Below, in pieces: positions 53,367-64,000 of a stretch of 64,000 nt of DNA. A program made the translations under genes and the position numbers. Each line of letters opens with the position of its first letter. The first letter of the stretch is position 1. The notes beneath the pieces are model-generated. The model did no database searches, was not told the DNA's origin, and saw nothing but the letters and a program-made list of their open reading frames with translations. The stretch covers positions 38,870 to 102,869 of the forward strand of contig JAMKCF010000165.1 in NCBI GenBank assembly GCA_023634235.1. Direction: 5' to 3'. The DNA comes from Pisaster brevispinus (taxonomy: Eukaryota; Echinodermata; Asteroidea; Forcipulatida; Asteriidae).

Positions 53367-54408
53367 GCTGGCCCGAGGTCATGCATAATCCAAACGGCTC
53401 TTTTCAGAGCCAACACATTTCCCAAAGAGAGATTTAAACATGCGTGTCGTATTGACTTCCTCCGCCATCCCCCCACCATCCCTCCACAGTTTTTATCACA
53501 TAAAATAACATAACATGATTTTATTACAAGAACATTATTTTATGGTGTTACAAGAACCTTAATTTATTAAGATATAACCTTAATTTATGATGAGTAGGTC
53601 CTTCCTGCCGTTTCTTTCCGCTTTTAAAGTTTATAATTTCATATAAAGAAGAAGTTAATTATTCGAGTCCAAATCATCTTGAACAATGTTTTAATAAGCT
53701 AGTTTATCATTTTTTGGCGTTTATAGGCACATGCATTGCTCATTTTAAACTTCTGTTCTTTTTTGGTATTTCCTTCTCTGATTATAGGCAGTTCAAAGGC
53801 CACGCTCGGCTTTCATAAGTTTCTGGATGCAACTGTGACATCGAGTTAAGTGAGGGTCAACACATCCAACTTGAAGGCGTACATACATTTTGGGTAGGTT
53901 GCACTTTACCTTTCCTTTTTTTTGGGGGGGGGGGCCGCTGGTTGTCTTGATGCAATACTCCACTTCAACATCACGACAACATTAATTTACACAATTTAAA
54001 CAAAGAGAAACAAATTTAATCTAAATATATACACAAACAAACACACACCAAAAAAACAACAACATGACGTTTGTTTGTCACTTTGGGTCATTGATGTTTT
54101 TGCTGTTGTTGTTGTTGTTGTTGTCGTCGTCGTCGTCGTCGTCGTCGTCGTCCTTCTCCTTCTTTTCCGTGGGTGGGAACCACAGTAATTATCCCTCAAT
54201 CGACCAGCGTGCTGCCGCTGGTCGGCCCCGCCGAGGAGAATGCTCCGCTGACCCCGGACCCCCGGGCGCGTCCATGCGAGGAGAAACCTGATTGGTGCAT
54301 TCAGGATCCCCCAGAACGCCATAAGTACCCTCCTGACAGTCCACGGTGTCATTCCCAAGAACTACAACGCTAAGCGTGTCTTTCAGTTTCTTGCTAAGTA
54401 AGTAATAA

Positions 54409-54792
<384 letters not shown>

Positions 54793-54907
54793 ATTCATAT
54801 CTTGCTGGACTACTAAACCAAACGGCTCTTACGGAGCCACCACATTAATCCAAAGAGAGATTCTAAACTTGATTGCATTTGTAAGGCCCCGAAGTTAAAT
54901 TAGAAAT

Positions 54908-54927
54908 GATTCCTTATGATTCCTTAT
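54908..54927. repeat. 10-bp tandem duplication GATTCCTTAT downstream of H2A, units 8-9
   Basis: GATTCCTTAT occurs twice here and at 60457-60476, once in earlier units. It marks the unit 8-10 type. Confidence 0.9.
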
Positions 54928-55740
54928 GATTCCTTTCTTTGGTTTCTTCACATGACTTTCTTTTCCATCCAGCTTTTCTTTTTAAAACATAAACAAGCGG
55001 GTTTATCACTTCATTAAAAAAAGTCCTACAGAGAACAGAAAAACATTAAATTTTGTTGCTACTCGTTAAAAAACACCAAAAAACCAAGGTGAAAACAACG
55101 TCTGCGAAATATTAACGAACGAAATTGCTTAGCACACCCAACCCCATGCAACAACAAGGTGAAAAATATAATCTGGAGAGAGGCTCTATCCTCTTTATAT
55201 GTCTCGATCCATTAATCTTTGTATTTCCGCCTTTCTTTCCTAAACCCCGCTGTTTTGTTTTATTCAGTATTTTCCCCCTTCTCTAATTCCGCAAACCGCC
55301 CGTAGCGTGTGTGTGTGTACACACAGTACATCACACACATGTTGTTTCTATGTACAATTTTTATGCGTAATGAGCATCCCACAGCGAGTACTGTGTTGTG
55401 TTTTGCGTGTTTGCAATGTCCATTGTCTTAACGCGCGCGGAAACAAAAATAGACACGCGCGACAAACACTTCCCACCCAGGCAACACTGTACAACGTCAA
55501 CATAAACTCAGAATTCACATGTACTTGCGTATAGCATGCGTTAACACTTGGTTGTATTGCAGTTTTCGTGCAAGCGCTTGCTTTGTGTACAATCAGAGTT
55601 GCGGTATATTTTGCACCCCCAATGTTTCCCGTGTGTGGCGAGTTGGCAAAAAGTAACAGCGCCCTCTTGTGGCACCATGGCATCTCGTGTGACTCGTGTC
55701 ATTGCGGAGGCTGCATTATTCTTGGGAAAACTTTGTGAGT

Positions 55741-55929
55741 ATCGCTTCTCGGCCTTTTGGCTAAGATCATGTGTAGTATCTGTTCTTTTCAGAATAATAT
55801 CTGAAATGCTGCTCATCGAGCAGCAAGTATATTAATCTGATTTTTGGATGATCGGCCATGGAAGAGGGGCTTGCCCCGTCCTGGCCACGGGTTGGCCCGG
55901 TTTTGCACTACTGCCGGGATCGGCCCACA
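55741..55929 (+). ncRNA. U2: U2 snRNA, unit 8 (intact)
   Basis: Complete U2, GTAGTA at 55773-55778; first intact copy after the two insertions. Confidence 0.95.
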
Positions 55930-56068
55930 CTCCCCTCTTGGGGAAATCAATAAAAAAAAAGTCAGGTTTGATTTTCAACTTTTGTTTTGCTGAGATTGTC
56001 TTGAGTTTGTTTTGTTTGTCAACAAATCATGGATGGTTTCGACGCCCACGTCCGCAACGCTTGCCTAA

Positions 56069-56470
<402 letters not shown>

Positions 56471-57280
56471 GCAGTAACCCTGCTAAGAATCCCACATTGA
56501 AAACAACGGCTCTTTTCAGAGCCACCACAAGTTCAAAAAAGAGATAAACAACTTGTCTATTCGTTTCCTACACTCCTATCTTCCTTTTGTTGTCCTATAT
56601 TTCTGTTTAAATTACGTTTAAATACAAAGTACATAAAGTCTAAAACACTATTGGGGCACTCACTGTCCATAAGTAACATCGTTTAAACAAAATTAAAACC
56701 ACCGACACCCACCATTCTTAATGTTAGACGTCATGGCGATACTCCCGAAACTGTTTCTTGTTATGGCAAAGGAAACTCAACCGTCCGTGGGGGAGTCTTT
56801 TCCCTTTTCCAAAATGGAGGTGGAATTCTATTTATAAGTTGTTTGTTGGTCCCCCACGTAATGTTTGGGGTATTATTCAATGAAGTTGTTTGTTGAGGGT
56901 TGAAATCTGTTTACAAGTCCTTTCTTGCGCTTTTAATTTGTGTTTGTTTTGTTTTTGTTGTATTTTTCCTCCCCTCTTTTCTTTTCGTCTTCAACAAATT
57001 ACTTCTCAGACAATAATGAGCTGCCAACCGTATTCCGTTAAGCATAATTATTTTCTACGATTACTTAGTTTTTCCTATGCTTAAGCAGCTACCTCCATTG
57101 TGTCAGCTTTGGCCCCGATGATGACCACTCAAGCGGTTCTGGCGGGATTTGCCCTGAATGGCCATGAGCAAATCCAATTGCGTCCCCGCCTTTGTCAGGG
57201 GCGATCCTTCAACGGGCATCCCAATCCTTTAAGAGGAGCTGCTATGCTGGCGACTTGGACCACAACTTTGAAAACAGTAA

Positions 57281-57700
<420 letters not shown>

Positions 57701-58545
57701 GAAACTCGTTTCTACTAAACAAAACGGCTCTTTTCAGAGCCACCACTTCTTTAAAGAGATTTTGTAATCATGCCCTGTGTTATCGTTCTCCGTTTTATTT
57801 CCTTCAAACTTACAAAAATTGATTTTAACTAGATCCCCTTATTACATAAGTTAGCTTCCTCAACAAGTATAACAGAAAACATGTTTCCAATGTTGAATGT
57901 GGCCCCTTTCTGGCATGACTTCAATAGCCTGCTCTATAATTGCAGATTCACAGATTATAACTGTCAACTGTTACATTACATCGTTTTTTTCTCTTTTTTT
58001 TCTTCTCTTCTTTTCTTTTCAGTGGGTGACTATCACCCCACGCACTCACTAGCTCGCCCGCTCGTCCATTATTTTATTCACTTCCATTCATTGTCTGTTA
58101 AAAATTGATACATTTTTGTATCCACCCATTTCTTTGGGATTGGCGCTCTATGTTTTTGTGCATATTTCTTCTTCTTGGGAAATAATCGGTACACTAAAAT
58201 TAGTATGAATGTAATTTGGTTGGTTTGAACTGGACCAAAGTGAGGTTCTATTTCGTTTATATTAAAAATAATAGTAACTGTTTGTTTTCAATGGTTGCCT
58301 GCCCAATTCAAACACCCATTTCGGGAAGGGGAAGTTTTGGACCCCCCCCCCCCTACTGGTTGTACAATATTAGAAAATCACCAGACCGCTTCACTGCCCA
58401 CAGGGTGAGGCGCGAATTGTAACAATGGCCACTGGACACCGGATCCTCCAGGCGCAGTATAAAGCTAAACGTTCTCCGTTGTACGGGCCATCAGTCTGAT
58501 TTTGTCTATCAATTCAGTACGCTTCAAATAAACACTCTAGTCACC

Positions 58546-58914
58546 ATGCCTCCTAAAGCAAGTGGAAAGGGACAGAAGAAAGCCGGTAACACCAAGGGTC
58601 CACTCCGGACAGACAAGAAGAGGCGACGTCGCCGCAAGGAGAGCTACGGAATTTACATCTACAAGGTCATGAAGCAGGTCCATCCCGACACGGGAATTTC
58701 GAGCAAGGCGATGTCCATCATGAACAGCTTCGTAAACGATATCTTCGAGCGCATTGCCGCCGAGTCTTCTCGATTGGCACACTACAACAAGAAATCAACC
58801 ATCACCAGCCGAGAGGTCCAGACTGCAGTTCGACTCCTTCTCCCCGGTGAGCTGGCCAAGCACGCTGTCAGTGAGGGCACCAAGGCGGTCACCAAGTACA
58901 CAACTTCAAAATAA
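58546..58914 (+). CDS. H2B: Histone H2B, unit 9
   Basis: 122-residue form; stem-loop 58944-58959. Confidence 0.99.
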   Translation: MPPKASGKGQKKAGNTKGPLRTDKKRRRRRKESYGIYIYKVMKQVHPDTGISSKAMSIMNSFVNDIFERIAAESSRLAHYNKKSTITSREVQTAVRLLLPGELAKHAVSEGTKAVTKYTTSK

Positions 58915-59957
58915 GCTGGCCCGAGGTCATGCATAATCCAAACGGCTCTTTTCAGAGCCAACACATTTCCCAAAGAGAGATTTAAACATGCGTGTCGTAT
59001 TGACTTCCTCCGCCATCCCCCCACCATCCCTCCACAGTTTTTATCACATAAAATAACATAACATGATTTTATTACAAGAACATTATTTTATGGTGTTACA
59101 AGAACCTTAATTTATTAAGATATAACCTTAATTTATGATGAGTAGGTCCTTCCTGCCGTTTCTTTCCGCTTTTAAAGTTTATAATTTCATATAAAGAAGA
59201 AGTTAATTATTCGAGTCCAAATCATCTTGAACAATGTTTTAATAAGCTAGTTTATCATTTTTTGGCGTTTATAGGCACATGCATTGCTCATTTTAAACTT
59301 CTGTTCTTTTTTGGTATTTCCTTCTCTGATTATAGGCAGTTCAAAGGCCACGCTCGGCTTTCATAAGTTTCTGGATGCAACTGTGACATCGAGTTAAGTG
59401 AGGGTCAACACATCCAACTTGAAGGCGTACATACATTTTGGGTAGGTTGCACTTTACCTTTCCTTTTTTTTTGGGGGGGGGGGCCGCTGGTTGTCTTGAT
59501 GCAATACTCCACTTCAACATCACGACAACATTAATTTACACAATTTAAACAAAGAGAAACAAATTTAATCTAAATATATACACAAACAAACACACACCAA
59601 AAAAACAACAACATGACGTTTGTTTGTCACTTTGGGTCATTGATGTTTTTGCTGTTGTTGTTGTTGTTGTTGTCGTCGTCGTCGTCGTCGTCGTCGTCGT
59701 CCTTCTCCTTCTTTTCCGTGGGTGGGAACCACAGTAATTATCCCTCAATCGACCAGCGTGCTGCCGCTGGTCGGCCCCGCCGAGGAGAATGCTCCGCTGA
59801 CCCCGGACCCCCGGGCGCGTCCATGCGAGGAGAAACCTGATTGGTGCATTCAGGATCCCCCAGAACGCCATAAGTACCCTCCTGACAGTCCACGGTGTCA
59901 TTCCCAAGAACTACAACGCTAAGCGTGTCTTTCAGTTTCTTGCTAAGTAAGTAATAA

Positions 59958-60341
<384 letters not shown>

Positions 60342-61289
60342 ATTCATATCTTGCTGGACTACTAAACCAAACGGCTCTTACGGAGCCACCACATTAATCC
60401 AAAGAGAGATTCTAAACTTGATTGCATTTGTAAGGCCCCGAAGTTAAATTAGAAATGATTCCTTATGATTCCTTATGATTCCTTTCTTTGGTTTCTTCAC
60501 ATGACTTTCTTTTCCATCCAGCTTTTCTTTTTAAAACATAAACAAGCGGGTTTATCACTTCATTAAAAAAAGTCCTACAGAGAACAGAAAAACATTAAAT
60601 TTTGTTGCTACTCGTTAAAAAACACCAAAAAACCAAGGTGAAAACAACGTCTGCGAAATATTAACGAACGAAATTGCTTAGCACACCCAACCCCATGCAA
60701 CAACAAGGTGAAAAATATAATCTGGAGAGAGGCTCTATCCTCTTTATATGTCTCGATCCATTAATCTTTGTATTTCCGCCTTTCTTTCCTAAACCCCGCT
60801 GTTTTGTTTTATTCAGTATTTTCCCCCTTCTCTAATTCCGCAAACCGCCCGTAGCGTGTGTGTGTGTACACACAGTACATCACACACATGTTGTTTCTAT
60901 GTACAATTTTTATGCGTAATGAGCATCCCACAGCGAGTACTGTGTTGTGTTTTGCGTGTTTGCAATGTCCATTGTCTTAACGCGCGCGGAAACAAAAATA
61001 GACACGCGCGACAAACACTTCCCACCCAGGCAACACTGTACAACGTCAACATAAACTCAGAATTCACATGTACTTGCGTATAGCATGCGTTAACACTTGG
61101 TTGTATTGCAGTTTTCGTGCAAGCGCTTGCTTTGTGTACAATCAGAGTTGCGGTATATTTTGCACCCCCAATGTTTCCCGTGTGTGGCGAGTTGGCAAAA
61201 AGTAACAGCGCCCTCTTGTGGCACCATGGCATCTCGTGTGACTCGTGTCATTGCGGAGGCTGCATTATTCTTGGGAAAACTTTGTGAGT

Positions 61290-61478
61290 ATCGCTTCTCG
61301 GCCTTTTGGCTAAGATCATGTGTAGTATCTGTTCTTTTCAGAATAATATCTGAAATGCTGCTCATCGAGCAGCAAGTATATTAATCTGATTTTTGGATGA
61401 TCGGCCATGGAAGAGGGGCTTGCCCCGTCCTGGCCACGGGTTGGCCCGGTTTTGCACTACTGCCGGGATCGGCCCACA
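61290..61478 (+). ncRNA. U2: U2 snRNA, unit 9 (intact)
   Basis: Complete U2, GTAGTA at 61322-61327. Confidence 0.95.
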
Positions 61479-61617
61479 CTCCCCTCTTGGGGAAATCAAT
61501 AAAAAAAAAGTCAGGTTTGATTTTCAACTTTTGTTTTGCTGAGATTGTCTTGAGTTTGTTTTGTTTGTCAACAAATCATGGATGGTTTCGACGCCCACGT
61601 CCGCAACGCTTGCCTAA

Positions 61618-62019
<402 letters not shown>

Positions 62020-62829
62020 GCAGTAACCCTGCTAAGAATCCCACATTGAAAACAACGGCTCTTTTCAGAGCCACCACAAGTTCAAAAAAGAGATAAACAA
62101 CTTGTCTATTCGTTTCCTACACTCCTATCTTCCTTTTGTTGTCCTATATTTCTGTTTAAATTACGTTTAAATACAAAGTACATAAAGTCTAAAACACTAT
62201 TGGGGCACTCACTGTCCATAAGTAACATCGTTTAAACAAAATTAAAACCACCGACACCCACCATTCTTAATGTTAGACGTCATGGCGATACTCCCGAAAC
62301 TGTTTCTTGTTATGGCAAAGGAAACTCAACCGTCCGTGGGGGAGTCTTTTCCCTTTTCCAAAATGGAGGTGGAATTCTATTTATAAGTTGTTTGTTGGTC
62401 CCCCACGTAATGTTTGGGGTATTATTCAATGAAGTTGTTTGTTGAGGGTTGAAATCTGTTTACAAGTCCTTTCTTGCGCTTTTAATTTGTGTTTGTTTTG
62501 TTTTTGTTGTATTTTTCCTCCCCTCTTTTCTTTTCGTCTTCAACAAATTACTTCTCAGACAATAATGAGCTGCCAACCGTATTCCGTTAAGCATAATTAT
62601 TTTCTACGATTACTTAGTTTTTCCTATGCTTAAGCAGCTACCTCCATTGTGTCAGCTTTGGCCCCGATGATGACCACTCAAGCGGTTCTGGCGGGATTTG
62701 CCCTGAATGGCCATGAGCAAATCCAATTGCGTCCCCGCCTTTGTCAGGGGCGATCCTTCAACGGGCATCCCAATCCTTTAAGAGGAGCTGCTATGCTGGC
62801 GACTTGGACCACAACTTTGAAAACAGTAA

Positions 62830-63249
<420 letters not shown>

Positions 63250-64000
63250 GAAACTCGTTTCTACTAAACAAAACGGCTCTTTTCAGAGCCACCACTTCTT
63301 TAAAGAGATTTTGTAATCATGCCCTGTGTTATCGTTCTCCGTTTTATTTCCTTCAAACTTACAAAAATTGATTTTAACTAGATCCCCTTATTACATAAGT
63401 TAGCTTCCTCAACAAGTATAACAGAAAACATGTTTCCAATGTTGAATGTGGCCCCTTTCTGGCATGACTTCAATAGCCTGCTCTATAATTGCAGATTCAC
63501 AGATTATAACTGTCAACTGTTACATTACATCGTTTTTTTCTCTTTTTTTTCTTCTCTTCTTTTCTTTTCAGTGGGTGACTATCACCCCACGCACTCACTA
63601 GCTCGCCCGCTCGTCCATTATTTTATTCACTTCCATTCATTGTCTGTTAAAAATTGATACATTTTTGTATCCACCCATTTCTTTGGGATTGGCGCTCTAT
63701 GTTTTTGTGCATATTTCTTCTTCTTGGGAAATAATCGGTACACTAAAATTAGTATGAATGTAATTTGGTTGGTTTGAACTGGACCAAAGTGAGGTTCTAT
63801 TTCGTTTATATTAAAAATAATAGTAACTGTTTGTTTTCAATGGTTGCCTGCCCAATTCAAACACCCATTTCGGGAAGGGGAAGTTTTGGACCCCCCCCCC
63901 CCTACTGGTTGTACAATATTAGAAAATCACCAGACCGCTTCACTGCCCACAGGGTGAGGCGCGAATTGTAACAATGGCCACTGGACACCGGATCCTCCAG

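Overview
This window is part of a tandem array of replication-dependent histone genes interleaved with U2 snRNA genes in an animal genome, most likely an echinoderm. The evidence for the taxon is as follows. H4 has Cys at residue 73 and H3 has Glu at residue 81, both of which I recall from sea urchin histones. The H2B N-terminus ([14 protein letters not shown]) resembles starfish H2B as I remember it. H2A starts [10 protein letters not shown], as in echinoid early H2A. H2A and H4 have TATA-like boxes followed about 30 bp later by a TCATTC cap motif, the form known from sea urchin histone genes. This assignment rests on memory of family sequences, not on a search.

Layout: the repeat unit is about 5.54-5.56 kb and is present as nine complete or insertion-bearing units plus a partial tenth. 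Every gene is on the + strand, in the order H3 - H2B - H2A - U2 snRNA - H4, then the next H3. No linker histone H1 gene is seen. H3 starts lie at 605, 6166, 11722, 17276, 22814, 28354, 38938, 51742, 57290 and 62839. Each histone gene is intronless and ends in a histone 3' stem-loop followed by a purine-rich U7-binding (HDE) motif. The H2A stem-loop is a 15-nt variant. The U2 gene (about 189 nt) lies between H2A and H4, with only about 140 bp between its 3' end and the H4 TATA-like box.

Two units are interrupted. At 32358-37406 (5.0 kb) and 42963-50226 (7.3 kb) lie two different, apparently full-length non-LTR retrotransposons. Each has an ORF1 with three CCHC knuckles and an ORF2 with an AP-endonuclease and a reverse transcriptase (YADD), and all four ORFs are intact. 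Both lie in the sense orientation within the same few bases of U2, inside the branchpoint-recognition sequence GTAGTA (U2 nt 33-38). This is the niche of APE-type U2-targeting elements (Keshi-like, Tx1/L1 lineage). A third U2 copy (26784) carries a short deletion with filler sequence at the same place, which looks like a repair scar or the remains of an aborted insertion. Six of the nine U2 copies are therefore intact.

The genes probably work together as an S-phase histone supply unit coupled to a spliceosomal RNA gene. The retroelements use the U2 copies as a safe multicopy target and may be transcribed from the U2 promoter. The 7.3-kb element also carries, in its repeated 5' region, hairpins with the geometry and loop of the histone mRNA stem-loop, and patches identical to parts of the U2 gene. 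The array is a mosaic of unit types (units 1-2, 3-7 and 8-10), which shows local homogenisation and unequal exchange.
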